From NCBI GenBank assembly GCA_023150375.1, contig JAKLLA010000009.1, positions 113,672-177,671 on the forward strand: a stretch of DNA of 64,000 nt, read 5' to 3'. The DNA comes from Burkholderiaceae bacterium. GTDB taxonomy: Bacteria > Pseudomonadota > Gammaproteobacteria > Burkholderiales > Burkholderiaceae_C. Each line of letters opens with the position of its first letter. Position 1 is the first letter of the stretch. Under the pieces are notes generated by a model. That model was not told the origin of the DNA and did no database searches. It worked only from the letters and a program-made list of their open reading frames with translations. The position numbers were made by a program, and so were the translations under genes. Positions 8,214-19,055 of the stretch are shown in pieces.

Positions 8214-9784
<1,571 letters not shown>

Positions 9785-9812
9785 GTCGGCAGGGTGATGG
9801 GTCGGCGACAGG

Positions 9813-11585
9813 TCAGGCGGGACGGGCACGGGGCCCGGCGACCCCCAGGGGCAGGCGCGGCATCGTGACGATGAAGGCATTGCGATGCCGGGCGCCCACG
9901 CCGCGCAGCTGGTACTCGATGGTGGCGCCGTAGCGCTCGCAAAGCTCGCGGCAAATATACAGGCCCAGTCCGCTGCCCCGGCTGCGCGTCGAGAAGAAGG
10001 GTTCGAACAGGTAGGGCTCGACGTCCGGCGCGATCGGCGGGCCGTCGCTGGACACCGCGACACTGACCTGCTGGGCATCTCCGGCGGTCGCGCGCACCCA
10101 GATGGCCTGCGGCTGGCCGCTGCCGTGGCGCAGTGCGTTGTCGAGCAGGTTGATCAGCACGCGGCGCAGGTGCTCCGCATCGAAGCGCACGGCCAGCGGT
10201 TCGTCGCCGGTGTCCACATGCAGGGGGCTGGCGTCGCCGGCCGGCAGCCGGGCGGTGCGGGCCCATTCGGCGCACAGGGCATCCACCTGCAGGCCCAGGT
10301 CGATCACCGGTGCCTCGCGCGGCAGGCCCGGCGCCACCTCCAGCACGTCGTCGACGATGCGCTGCAGCCGCTCGACGTTGTCGGCCACCATGCGCGCCAG
10401 GCGCTGCTGGGCGGTATCGGTCAGTTCCTCGGCCAGCAGCGCGTTGGCCTGGGCGATGGCCGCCAGCGGATTGCGGATCTCGTGGGCAATGCCGGCCGAC
10501 ACCCGACCCATCGCTGCGAGCTTCTCCTGGCGCGCGCGGGCGCGCAGGGTGCGCATGTCCTCGACGAAGAGCACGGCCAGCTCCTCGTCGTCCGGACCGG
10601 GCCGGCGGCGCGTGAAGCGCAGGCGCAGGCGCAGCTGACGCTCCTCGGCCGGTGCGCCCGGGGCTGCCGGCTGCAGGCGCAGCGACAGCTCCGCGCCGCC
10701 CTGCGGCCAGGTGCCGCTCGTGAAGCCACCGCGCAGGGCCTCCTGCAGCGGCTGCCAGCTGGGGCGATCCCCCAGGTCGAAGGAGCGAAAGCGCGGGCTG
10801 CGCGCGGCACCGATCAGTGCCAGCGCGGCCGGGTTGGCCGCGCGCACGCGCCCCTGGCGGTCGACCACCATCACGCCGTCGGGCATCTCCTCGATCATCA
10901 GGCGGTTCAGGCGAGCCTGCTGGCGCGCCAGCTCCAGCGTGCTGCGCGCCGCCAGCTCCTGCCGGGCGAGCCGCTCGGCCAGCTCGGCCGTCAGGGCGCT
11001 GATCACCAGCAGGCCGGCTCCGCTGAGGCCGGCCTGGGTCAGCAGCGGTGCCAGGTCGATGCCCTGCCACCAGCCGGACCACAGCGCATGGGCCAGCAGC
11101 AGCAGCACCGCCACCGCCGAGACGGCCAGGGCCGGGCGGCGCGGCATCAGCGTGGCGGCCATCAGCACTGGCAGCACGAACAGCGCGGCCGCGTTCAGAC
11201 CGCCGCCTGCCACGAAGATCAGGCTGCCGAAGGCCGCCAGGTCGATGCCTACGGTGGCCAGCCACCAGCGTCGCGACAGCTGGCCGTTCACCCCGACCGG
11301 CGGCGGGCGGCGGCTGGTGGCGATCAGCGTGCCCAGGCCGACCGCGGCATAGGCCGCGCACAGCGCCAGAGGCAGCAGCAGCGCCGGCGTGCTGGCCACC
11401 CAGCTCAGCAGCCCCTGTACCAGCAGCAGCAGCAGGCCCAGCAGGGCGCGTGAGAGTGCGAAGGCGCGGAAGATGCGCGAGAAGGCCGGCGGAACGTGGG
11501 TCAGCTGCGGCGTCGGCCCCGGAGCCGATGCGGGGCCCGGGCCGGCTTGCGGCCCGGCCGGGGCGTCGGCCGCCAGGGGGCTCAC
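9813..11585 (-). CDS. pilS: Sensor histidine kinase PilS
   Basis: A 590-residue membrane histidine kinase paired with PilR. After a Pro/Ala-rich N-terminus come six hydrophobic segments ([19 protein letters not shown] onward), then a PAS domain ([28 protein letters not shown]), the H-box [14 protein letters not shown] and an ATPase domain with an N-box ([11 protein letters not shown]) and G-box ([19 protein letters not shown]). This six-TM-PAS-HisKA layout is that of PilS. A GTG start at 11585 overlaps the stop of the preceding gene (GTGA), which supports it. Only 28 nt separate it from pilR. In homologues it senses pilin in the membrane and controls its transcription. Confidence 0.9.
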   Translation of the reverse strand: MSPLAADAPAGPQAGPGPASAPGPTPQLTHVPPAFSRIFRAFALSRALLGLLLLLVQGLLSWVASTPALLLPLALCAAYAAVGLGTLIATSRRPPPVGVNGQLSRRWWLATVGIDLAAFGSLIFVAGGGLNAAALFVLPVLMAATLMPRRPALAVSAVAVLLLLAHALWSGWWQGIDLAPLLTQAGLSGAGLLVISALTAELAERLARQELAARSTLELARQQARLNRLMIEEMPDGVMVVDRQGRVRAANPAALALIGAARSPRFRSFDLGDRPSWQPLQEALRGGFTSGTWPQGGAELSLRLQPAAPGAPAEERQLRLRLRFTRRRPGPDDEELAVLFVEDMRTLRARARQEKLAAMGRVSAGIAHEIRNPLAAIAQANALLAEELTDTAQQRLARMVADNVERLQRIVDDVLEVAPGLPREAPVIDLGLQVDALCAEWARTARLPAGDASPLHVDTGDEPLAVRFDAEHLRRVLINLLDNALRHGSGQPQAIWVRATAGDAQQVSVAVSSDGPPIAPDVEPYLFEPFFSTRSRGSGLGLYICRELCERYGATIEYQLRGVGARHRNAFIVTMPRLPLGVAGPRARPA

Positions 11586-11848
11586 CGGTCCGCTCGTGCG
11601 GCGGCAGCGGCCGCCTGGTGGGCCTCGCAGCAGTAGTGCCGCCCGTGCGCCTGCAGGGCGTCCGAGGCGGCCAGATGCACGCCGCAGTGGTCGCAGCGCA
11701 CCATCGGCTGCACCTCGACGGCCGACGGGGAGGGTCGCGGGGGCGACGCCGCCGGGGGCATGGCCGGCGTTGCCGCTCTGCGGCGCAGTGTGCGCCAGAG
11801 GAGGAACACCGCCGCGCCCACCAGGAGCCACCAGACCAGCTTGGCCAT
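11582..11848 (-). CDS. PP0621-family membrane-anchored zinc-ribbon-like protein
   Basis: An 88-residue protein with one N-terminal transmembrane helix (LVWWLLVGAAVFLLW), a Pro/Ser/Ala-rich linker and a C-terminal motif MVRCDHCGVHL followed by GRHYCCEAH, whose Cys and His residues look like a metal site. It matches the PP0621 family by its CxxCGVHLP-like core. Function unknown. The gene is the first of an overlapping minus-strand chain with pilS and pilR and starts 10 nt after the CcsA-like gene ends, so all are probably cotranscribed. Confidence 0.8.
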   Translation of the reverse strand: MAKLVWWLLVGAAVFLLWRTLRRRAATPAMPPAASPPRPSPSAVEVQPMVRCDHCGVHLAASDALQAHGRHYCCEAHQAAAAAARADR

Positions 11849-11858
11849 GCCTTTCCCT

Positions 11859-12686
11859 TCAGCCTGCCACCGGGCTGCGATGCAGCAGCACCTCGAAGAC
11901 GAAGCGCGAGCCCACGTAGGCCAGCAGCAGCAGGCCGGTGCCCAGGTACAGCCAGCGGGTGGCGCGCCGCCCTCGCCAGCCGAACAGGCGCCGGCCGGCC
12001 AGCAGTCCGGCGAACACCACCCAGCCCAGCAGCGAGAACACCGTCTTGTGGTCCCAGTGCCATTGGGCCGAGAAGACCATGCCGAAGCCCAGGGCCAGCG
12101 TCAGCACGGCGAAGCCGGCGGCGACGAAGCGGAAGGTGAGCTTCTCGAGCGTCAGCAGCGGCAGGCCGGTCGGTGCGGCGCTGCGACGCTCGCGCAGGGC
12201 CCGCTCGCTGCGGTCGAGCAGCGTCGCGTGCAGAACCGCTGCGCCGAACAGGCCGTAGGAGGCCATGCCGGCCAGCCAGTGCAGCGGCGCCCAGGGCGAA
12301 CTGGGATGCAGGGTGCCCTCGCCCGGGAAGGCCAGCGCCAGCAGCAGGCTGGCCGCACCCAGCGCCGCCAGCCAGCGCCGCACGCCGGGCAACGGCACGA
12401 AGCGGCTTTCCACGCCGTGCACGCCCAGCACCAGCCAGACCGTGGCCGACAGGGCGGGGGCGAAGCCGAAGCGCGCGCCCGTGCCCGGCAGCCCCAGCCC
12501 GAACAGGTGGGCCAGCAGCGCCAGGCCATGCGCGGCCCAGGCCAGCGGCAGGGCCCAGCGTGCCGCCGGGCCCGGATTGCGCAGCGCAGCCAGGCCGTAG
12601 ACCAGCAGGGCCAGCAGCGCCGGCAGCACCGACCAGGCGGTGAGCGCCGCGGCAGCCGAAGGGGGGGTCGATAGAATCACCTGCAC
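11859..12686 (-). CDS. CcsA/YpjD-like cytochrome c assembly membrane protein
   Basis: A 275-residue inner-membrane protein with about eight hydrophobic segments. The C-terminal part carries LTLEKLTFRFVAAGFAVLTLALGFGMVFSAQWHWDHKTVFSLLGW, the Trp/His-containing block typical of the CcsA/ResC-like family (YpjD/HemX branch), often located next to ffh. Members of the wider family handle heme; the role of this branch is not established. It begins with a GTG at 12686, 45 nt from the divergent ffh start. Confidence 0.82.
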   Translation of the reverse strand: MQVILSTPPSAAAALTAWSVLPALLALLVYGLAALRNPGPAARWALPLAWAAHGLALLAHLFGLGLPGTGARFGFAPALSATVWLVLGVHGVESRFVPLPGVRRWLAALGAASLLLALAFPGEGTLHPSSPWAPLHWLAGMASYGLFGAAVLHATLLDRSERALRERRSAAPTGLPLLTLEKLTFRFVAAGFAVLTLALGFGMVFSAQWHWDHKTVFSLLGWVVFAGLLAGRRLFGWRGRRATRWLYLGTGLLLLAYVGSRFVFEVLLHRSPVAG

Positions 12687-12731
12687 AGTGTACTTTCGGG
12701 CCGACTGCGGCCTGCCTTCTGCGGGGCCGCC

Positions 12732-14099
12732 ATGGCATCAGCGCTTTCAGAACGCCTGTCCAAGCTCGTCAAGACGATGCGTGGTCAGGCGCGCATCACC
12801 GAATCGAACGTCCAGGACATGCTGCGCGAGGTGCGCATGGCCCTGCTCGAGGCCGACGTGGCGCTGCCCGTCGTGCGCGACTTCATTGCCCGCGTCAAGG
12901 ACAAGGCGCTCGGCCAGGAGGTGGTCGGTTCGCTCAACCCTGGCCAGGCCCTGGTGGGCATCGTGCACAAGGAGCTCGCCGCGACGATGGGCGAGGGGGT
13001 GGCCGACATCGACCTGGCGGTGCAGCCGCCGGCGATCATCCTGATGGCCGGCCTGCAGGGGGCCGGCAAGACCACCACCACCGCCAAGCTGGCCAAGCAC
13101 CTGATCGAGCGGCGCCGGAAGAAGGTGCTGACCGTCTCGGCCGACGTCTACCGCCCTGCCGCCATCGAGCAGCTCAGGACGGTCACGAAGCAGGCCGGCG
13201 CCGAGTGGTTCCCGAGCACGCCGGACCAGAAGCCGCGCGACATTGCGCTGGCCGCGCTGGACTGGGCCAAGAAGCACTTCTGCGATGTGCTGCTGGTCGA
13301 TACCGCCGGCCGGCTCGCCATCGACGAAGCGCTGATGGCCGAGATCAAGGACCTGCACGCCACGCTGAACCCGGTCGAGACGCTCTTCGTCGTCGATGCG
13401 ATGCAGGGCCAGGACGCGGTCAACACCGCCCGCGCCTTCAAGGAAGCCCTGCCGCTGACCGGCATCGTGCTGACCAAGCTCGACGGCGACTCGCGCGGCG
13501 GCGCGGCGCTGTCGGTGCGCTCGATCACCGGCGCGCCGATCAAGTTTGCCGGCGTGTCCGAGAAGATCGACGGCCTGGAAGTCTTCGACGCCGACCGCCA
13601 CGCCGGGCGTGTGCTCGGCATGGGCGACATCGTCGCGCTGGTCGAGGAGGTGCAGAAGGGCGTCGACGTCCAGGCAGCCCAGAAGCTGGCCGACAAGGTC
13701 AGGAGCGGCGCCGGCTTCGACCTGAACGACTTCCTGTCGCAGATCAGCCAGATGAAGAAGATGGGGGGGCTGTCCGGCCTGCTCGACAAGCTGCCCACCG
13801 AACTGGCCGCCAAGGCGGGCCAGGCCGACATGACCAAGGCCGAGAAGGACGTACGCCGCATGGAGGGCATCATCCATTCGATGACGCCCGCCGAACGCGC
13901 CCGGCCCGAGCTGATCAAGGCCAGCCGCAAGCGCCGCATCGCCGCCGGCGCCGGGGTGCAGGTACAGGAGGTCAACCGCATGCTCAACCAGTTCGAGCAG
14001 ATGCGCGACGTGATGAAGAAGATGAAGGGCGGCGGCCTGATGAAGATGATGAAGCGGCTCGGCGGCGGCAAGCGGGGCTTTCCCGGCATGGGCATGTGA
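12732..14099 (+). CDS. ffh: Signal recognition particle protein Ffh
   Basis: The 455-residue GTPase of the bacterial signal recognition particle, which binds signal peptides emerging from ribosomes and 4.5S RNA. The N domain (SERLSKLVKTMRGQARITESNVQDMLREVRMALLEADV) is followed by the G domain with G1 GLQGAGKTTTTAK, DVYRPAAIEQL, DTAGRLAID and TKLDGDSRGGAAL. The Met-rich M domain ends with QMRDVMKKMKGGGLMKMMKRLGG, where the methionines line the signal-peptide groove. Full family length. A TAGAAT -10-like box at 12672-12677 lies in the narrow divergent region. No ffs gene is seen in the window. Confidence 0.97.
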   Translation: MASALSERLSKLVKTMRGQARITESNVQDMLREVRMALLEADVALPVVRDFIARVKDKALGQEVVGSLNPGQALVGIVHKELAATMGEGVADIDLAVQPPAIILMAGLQGAGKTTTTAKLAKHLIERRRKKVLTVSADVYRPAAIEQLRTVTKQAGAEWFPSTPDQKPRDIALAALDWAKKHFCDVLLVDTAGRLAIDEALMAEIKDLHATLNPVETLFVVDAMQGQDAVNTARAFKEALPLTGIVLTKLDGDSRGGAALSVRSITGAPIKFAGVSEKIDGLEVFDADRHAGRVLGMGDIVALVEEVQKGVDVQAAQKLADKVRSGAGFDLNDFLSQISQMKKMGGLSGLLDKLPTELAAKAGQADMTKAEKDVRRMEGIIHSMTPAERARPELIKASRKRRIAAGAGVQVQEVNRMLNQFEQMRDVMKKMKGGGLMKMMKRLGGGKRGFPGMGM

Positions 14100-14170
14100 T
14101 CCAGCCCGGTGGGTGGCGCGGACTTTGTCGTCCGCCCCCGCTCCGGCGTGCATTGCAGCCCACTGTTACA

Positions 14171-14201
14171 CCCCGCATCCCACGGTGGGATTGACGCGGG
14201 G
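14171..14201. repeat. Nested inverted repeat upstream of the DUF2726 gene
   Basis: Perfect 7-bp arms ATCCCAC (14177-14183) and GTGGGAT (14185-14191) around one base, flanked by outer arms CCCCGC (14171-14176) and GCGGGG (14196-14201). The inner palindrome abuts the -35 box of the next promoter, so it could be an operator. As RNA it could also be the ffh terminator, though no T-run follows directly. Confidence 0.5.
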
Positions 14202-14219
14202 CCATCGGCGCGATTAATT
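14191..14219 (+). promoter_or_regulatory. Sigma-70-like promoter of the DUF2726 gene
   Basis: TTGACG (14191-14196), a 17-nt spacer and TTAATT (14214-14219). The expected transcript start (about 7 nt on) falls at 14226-14227, the start codon itself, which predicts a leaderless mRNA. Confidence 0.6.
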
Positions 14220-14226
14220 TCGCGTG

Positions 14227-15039
14227 ATGGATTTCTCAAATTTCGGGTCGGCCGAGCTGCGCCTGTTGCTGATCGTCGCTGCGGCGGCCCTCGGTCTGCT
14301 CTGGCTGTGGCGCCGCTGGCAGTCCGCGCAGCCCCCGGCCGCCCGCCCCGGCCGCCCGCGTGCGCTGGATGCGGTCGACACGCTGATCGGCTGGCCGCCG
14401 GAGGCCACGCGGGTGCTGACGGTCAAGCATCAGCGTGCCCTGGATGTGCTGCGCCAGGCGCTGCCGCAGCACGTGGTGCTGGCGCAGGTGCCCATTTCAC
14501 ATTTCATCAAGGTGCCCACGCGCTACTCGTACATGGAGTGGCAGCGCCGCATCGGCCATGTGTGCGTGGACCTGATGGTCTGCGACGAGGCCTCCAACGT
14601 CGTGGCCGTGATCGAGCTGCGCCAGACCGACCGGGCGCTGTCGGAGCGGGCGCGCAAGCGGCATGCTCGCCTGGAGCGCGTGATGCGTGCGGCCGGCATT
14701 CCGGTGCACCTGTGGAACGAGGCCATGCTTCCCGATCCTGCGGCGGTGCGCAAGGCCTTCGTTCCCGAGCCGGCCATGCCGCCGGCGGAGGTGGACGCCG
14801 GTCCGGACACCAGCCCGATGGATCCGGTGCACCGCGGGCCCGGCCGCACCCGGGCGGCCACGGCGGCGGAACTGGCGCACTCGTTGCCGGGCTTCCGCGA
14901 TCCCCCGCGCACGACCTGGTTCGACGAGCTCAACGCCACGCGGCCCACGCAGCTCGACAGCGTCGAGGTGATCACGCACGACGCACCGCACCCTGCGCTG
15001 CACGTGGCCCATCAGGCCCCCGGTCAGCCGGGACGTTGA
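14227..15039 (+). CDS. DUF2726 domain protein with N-terminal membrane anchor
   Basis: A 270-residue protein. One hydrophobic helix near the N-terminus (LRLLLIVAAAALGLLWLW) is followed by a DUF2726-like domain (about residues 55-165): TVKHQRALDVLRQALPQHVVLAQVPISHFI, then a beta-rich part ending VVAVIELRQTD, a spacing that recalls the PD-(D/E)xK nuclease-like fold suggested for this family. The remaining tail is Pro/Ala-rich. No Shine-Dalgarno site precedes the ATG; the promoter position points to leaderless translation (a GTG three bases earlier is the alternative). It stands alone between ffh and the small RNA locus. Confidence 0.75.
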   Translation: MDFSNFGSAELRLLLIVAAAALGLLWLWRRWQSAQPPAARPGRPRALDAVDTLIGWPPEATRVLTVKHQRALDVLRQALPQHVVLAQVPISHFIKVPTRYSYMEWQRRIGHVCVDLMVCDEASNVVAVIELRQTDRALSERARKRHARLERVMRAAGIPVHLWNEAMLPDPAAVRKAFVPEPAMPPAEVDAGPDTSPMDPVHRGPGRTRAATAAELAHSLPGFRDPPRTTWFDELNATRPTQLDSVEVITHDAPHPALHVAHQAPGQPGR

Positions 15040-15160
15040 ACCCTGCGGGACATCCGCAGGTCGAGCCGCCTGCCCGACCACCGGGCGGTCCGCGCCCGGC
15101 ATGCCGGCCTGGGTCAGGTTCCTGCCTGCCAGCCGTGAGACCGCCGCGGGCGGTTCAGAC

Positions 15161-15193
15161 AAAAAAAGAGCCCCAGCCGATGCGGCTGGGGCT
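15161..15193 (-). terminator. Strong rho-independent terminator of the small RNA
   Basis: A perfect 11-bp stem with a 3-nt loop (15183-15193 paired with 15169-15179) is followed on the minus strand by CTTTTTTT. No protein gene on the minus strand reads into it from nearby, which is what first pointed to a separate transcript here. Confidence 0.9.
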
Positions 15194-15277
15194 GCAAAGC
15201 CTTAACGCTGTCAACACGGTAAGGCACCTGCTCAGGGAGGAAAAGCAGGGAATGAACGCCTTGCGACGTATCATTCA
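15161..15277 (-). ncRNA. Candidate small RNA with four stem-loops and a UUUCCUCCCUG loop
   Basis: On the minus strand a complete small-RNA gene can be read. The promoter is at 15311-15284, with a predicted start near 15277. Stem 1 pairs 15275-15271 with 15255-15251. Stem 2 pairs 15249-15244 (CCTGCT) with 15232-15227 (AGCAGG), and its 11-nt loop UUUCCUCCCUG is complementary to a Shine-Dalgarno sequence. Stem 3 pairs 15225-15220 (GCCTTA) with 15204-15199. An 11-bp terminator ends in seven T. The stretch is less GC-rich than its surroundings. A 39-codon ORF starting at the predicted 5' end overlaps it, but the stacked hairpins favour an RNA. I do not recognise the family. Confidence 0.7.
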
Positions 15278-15283
15278 AAACGG

Positions 15284-15311
15284 AGTTTAGCAGGTCCTGA
15301 CGCCCTGCCAA
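15284..15311 (-). promoter_or_regulatory. Promoter of the candidate small RNA
   Basis: On the minus strand TTGGCA (15311-15306), a 16-nt spacer and TAAACT (15289-15284). The predicted start is at about 15277. Confidence 0.6.
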
Positions 15312-15430
15312 GCTCAGGGTTGCCACGGAATCACCGGTCGATTCATCGCAAGGGCCGGGTGACCGTCGGCAGTGCCTGCCGGCTGGAGGCTCGCCCGCAG
15401 CGGCTTCGGGCATGGCCCGGAACCCTGTAA

Positions 15431-16474
<1,044 letters not shown>

Positions 16475-16487
16475 ACCCCGGCTGCCC

Positions 16488-17561
16488 ATGCGGGTGATCC
16501 TGTTCGGCGAACACTGCCGCGCGCTGGAGACGCTGCCGCCGCAGTGGCCCGACGAAGCGGCCGGCCGGGCCTTTCTCTGGGTGGCGGTGGAGCGGGAGGC
16601 GTTTCGTGCCGAGACCGCGCGGATCCAGGCGGCGCTGCAGGCCTGGACCGGCGGCCAGCTGGTCGACCTGCATGTGTCGGATCTGCTCAATGTCCACCTG
16701 CCCTCGCACTTCGACTACACCTCCTGGTACGACCTGCTGGTGTTCCGGCGGCTGGCGCCGGCTGCGGAGCTGCCCGGTGAGCCTGCGGTGCGCGGTCCGC
16801 AGCCCTGGCTGCGCGCGATCGACACCAGTCCGGTGGGCTTCGCGGTCTTCGACCGCGTGCTGCTGACGGTGCATCCCGCCGGCTGTCCGGCGGTGGAGTT
16901 CATGGCCAGCCGCCTGCTGCAGTGGCCGGCGGGCGGGCGCCGGCCGGACAGCCCGGCCGACCTGATGCTGCGCCTGGTCAACCATCTGGTCGATGGCTAC
17001 CTGGAGCTGCGTCGGCAGCTGACCCAGCAGCTGTCCCAGCTGCAGCAGGAGCTGCTCGGTCCGCGGCGGCGCCGGGTCGACTGGCAGGCCCTGCTGGAAT
17101 CGCGCAATGCGCTGAACGCCCTGGAGGACGTCTGCGAGGACCAGCGCAGCGCCGTGCAGGAGTGGCTGGACGCCCTCGGCGAGTGGCCGCCCGAGGCCGA
17201 TGTCCACGCCGCGCGCGAGCGCGAGCTGCTGCGGCTGCGTTCGCGCGACGTGCACGAGCACATCGAGCGCGTGCTGGGCCATGTGCGCCGCCTGCAGGCC
17301 TCGGCCGAGAGCGCCCTGCAGATGCACTTCTCCGCCGTGGCGCAGCGCACCAACGATGTCATGCGCACGCTGACGGTGCTGACGGCGATCTTCCTGCCGC
17401 TGAACCTGGTCACCGGCTTCTTCGGCATGAACTTCGACAGCCTGCCGCTGATTCACACCTCCACCGGCGTGTGGGTCGCCGTGGCGGTGATGCTGCTGCT
17501 CGGCGGCAGCCTGGGATGGTTCTTCTGGCGTCGCCGCTATCTGAGCAGCCGGCTCGGCTGA
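16488..17561 (+). CDS. CorA-family divalent cation transporter
   Basis: A 357-residue protein with a large cytoplasmic N-terminal domain, a long helix and two C-terminal membrane helices. The first helix ends in the selectivity motif GMN (NLVTGFFGMNFDSLP), and the second is VWVAVAVMLLLGGSLGWFFW, followed by a basic tail. It moves Mg2+, or possibly Zn2+/Co2+, across the inner membrane as a pentamer. The ORF opens MRVILFGEHCRAL and starts 13 nt after hemB, so the two may be cotranscribed. CorA and ZntB cannot be told apart from sequence alone. Confidence 0.9.
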   Translation: MRVILFGEHCRALETLPPQWPDEAAGRAFLWVAVEREAFRAETARIQAALQAWTGGQLVDLHVSDLLNVHLPSHFDYTSWYDLLVFRRLAPAAELPGEPAVRGPQPWLRAIDTSPVGFAVFDRVLLTVHPAGCPAVEFMASRLLQWPAGGRRPDSPADLMLRLVNHLVDGYLELRRQLTQQLSQLQQELLGPRRRRVDWQALLESRNALNALEDVCEDQRSAVQEWLDALGEWPPEADVHAARERELLRLRSRDVHEHIERVLGHVRRLQASAESALQMHFSAVAQRTNDVMRTLTVLTAIFLPLNLVTGFFGMNFDSLPLIHTSTGVWVAVAVMLLLGGSLGWFFWRRRYLSSRLG

Positions 17562-17592
17562 GCGGCCGCGAGCAGGCGCCGCAGCGCGCGGT

Positions 17593-18540
17593 TCAGGGTG
17601 CCGAGGTTGCGCCGCCGCCGGACTCCCGCTGCGCGGCGGCCAGGCAGAGATCCTCCCAGGCCCGGGCCTTGTCGAGCGGGTTGCGCAGCAGGTAGGCCGG
17701 GTGGTAGGTCACGATCACCGGCACGCCGTGGTACTGGTGCACCCGGCCGCGCAGACGGCCGATCGGCTCCTGGCTGCCCAGCAGCGACTGCACCGCGAAG
17801 CGGCCCATCGCCAGGATCAGACGCGGCGACACCAGTTCGACCTGGCGCTTCAGGAAGGGCTCGCACTGCAGCACTTCCTGCGGCTGCGGGTTGCGGTTGG
17901 CGGGGGGGCGGCACTTCAGCACGTTGGCGATGTACACCTGCCGGGCCGGTTCGGCCTCGCTGCGCGTCAGGCCGATGCTGCGCAGCATGTTGTCCAGCAG
18001 CTGGCCGGCCTTGCCGACGAAGGGTTCGCCGAGCCGGTCCTCCTGCTCGCCCGGGGCTTCGCCCACGAGCATCCATTCGGCCCGCTCGTTGCCGACGCCG
18101 AAGACGGTCTGCCGGCGGCTTTCGCACAGGCCGCAGGCCCGGCAGCCGGCCACCGCCTCGCGCAGCGCCGGCCAGTCCATCGACTCGACGCCGAGAATGC
18201 GGCGGCCATCGGCCGTCGCCTCCGGCGGCGCGACCGGACCGGGCCGGGCGCTCTGCACCGGCCGGGCGTCGGCAGCCGGGCGGGGCGGTGCCACGGCAGG
18301 CTCGGCGGGCCGCACGGGCGCCGCGGTCCGGGGCGTGGCCGGTTCGGCCGCCACCGGAGCGGCGCGCGCGGGCGCGGCTGCCGCCGTCACCGGCGCTTCG
18401 ACCGGGCGGACGCCGAGGCCAGGCGCAGCAGGGGGCGCTGCGGCCTGCTGCGGCACTTCGGCCTGCATGCGCGGCAGACGCAGCGGCACCCCCATGGCCT
18501 CCAGCATGGCCAGGCGGCGCGGCGGCCAGCGCTCGCTCAT
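17593..18540 (-). CDS. Family 4 uracil-DNA glycosylase
   Basis: A 315-residue iron-sulfur DNA repair enzyme that removes uracil from DNA. The catalytic domain (about residues 115-300) has the cluster cysteines in GCRACGLCESR and in LKCRPP and LQCEPF, motif 1 GEAPGEQED and motif 2 HPAYLLRNPLDK. About 85 residues of low-complexity Pro/Ala/Val sequence separate it from a short N-terminal segment (MSERWPPRRLAMLEAMGV). This makes the protein longer than the usual 200-230 residues, as in many Burkholderiales homologues. Its ATG overlaps the stop of rimI by 4 nt. Confidence 0.92.
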   Translation of the reverse strand: MSERWPPRRLAMLEAMGVPLRLPRMQAEVPQQAAAPPAAPGLGVRPVEAPVTAAAAPARAAPVAAEPATPRTAAPVRPAEPAVAPPRPAADARPVQSARPGPVAPPEATADGRRILGVESMDWPALREAVAGCRACGLCESRRQTVFGVGNERAEWMLVGEAPGEQEDRLGEPFVGKAGQLLDNMLRSIGLTRSEAEPARQVYIANVLKCRPPANRNPQPQEVLQCEPFLKRQVELVSPRLILAMGRFAVQSLLGSQEPIGRLRGRVHQYHGVPVIVTYHPAYLLRNPLDKARAWEDLCLAAAQRESGGGATSAP

Positions 18541-19055
18541 CGCGGCCAGGCCCAGGCCGTGCCGGCCGGATCGATCGGCCGGCGCAGCACCAGGGCGTCC
18601 TCGCGGCGACCGCCCTCGGCGGGGTAGTAGCCCTTGCGCAGGCCGACCTGTTCGAAGCCGAAGCGCTCGTACAGTCCCCGTGCGCGCAGGTTGCTCGGGC
18701 GCACCTCGAGCCAGACCCAGTGGGCGTGCTGCCGGCGGGCCTGTTCCTCCAGCGCGCGTAGCATCAGGAGGGCATGGCCGCGGCCCTGGCAGCCGGGGTC
18801 GACGCTGATGTTCAGCAGGTGCAGTTCGTCCAGGCCGGCCATCACGACCAGGTAGCCCAGCAGCCCGGCCTGCCCGTCGACCAGGCACTGGCACCAGTAG
18901 CCGGCGGCAAGCGAGTCGATGAAGTTGCCGCGGCTCCAGGGAAAGGGGTAGGCCTGCACCTCGATGGCCATGACGGCGTCCAGGTCTGTGACCTGCATCG
19001 GGCGCAGTCGGGGCGGGCCGACGCCGGTCGGGAGGGGCAGTCCGCGCAGACTCAC
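18537..19055 (-). CDS. rimI: Ribosomal protein S18 alanine N-acetyltransferase
   Basis: A 172-residue GNAT acetyltransferase. The domain contains LRPMQVTDLDAVMAIEVQAYPFPWSRGNFIDSL and the acetyl-CoA loop VDPGCQGRGHALLML, then NLRARGLYERFGFEQVGLRKGYYPA. These fit RimI, which acetylates the N-terminal Ala of S18. It starts with a GTG that overlaps the tsaB stop (GTGA), and its own stop overlaps the glycosylase start. The tsaB-rimI pairing is common in proteobacteria. Confidence 0.94.
   Translation of the reverse strand: MSLRGLPLPTGVGPPRLRPMQVTDLDAVMAIEVQAYPFPWSRGNFIDSLAAGYWCQCLVDGQAGLLGYLVVMAGLDELHLLNISVDPGCQGRGHALLMLRALEEQARRQHAHWVWLEVRPSNLRARGLYERFGFEQVGLRKGYYPAEGGRREDALVLRRPIDPAGTAWAWPR

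Noticed and set aside
15161..15277. A 39-codon minus-strand ORF (MIRRKAFIPCF) inside the candidate small RNA
   Set aside because: It runs through the terminator hairpin and has no family resemblance. The stacked exact hairpins explain the region better as RNA.
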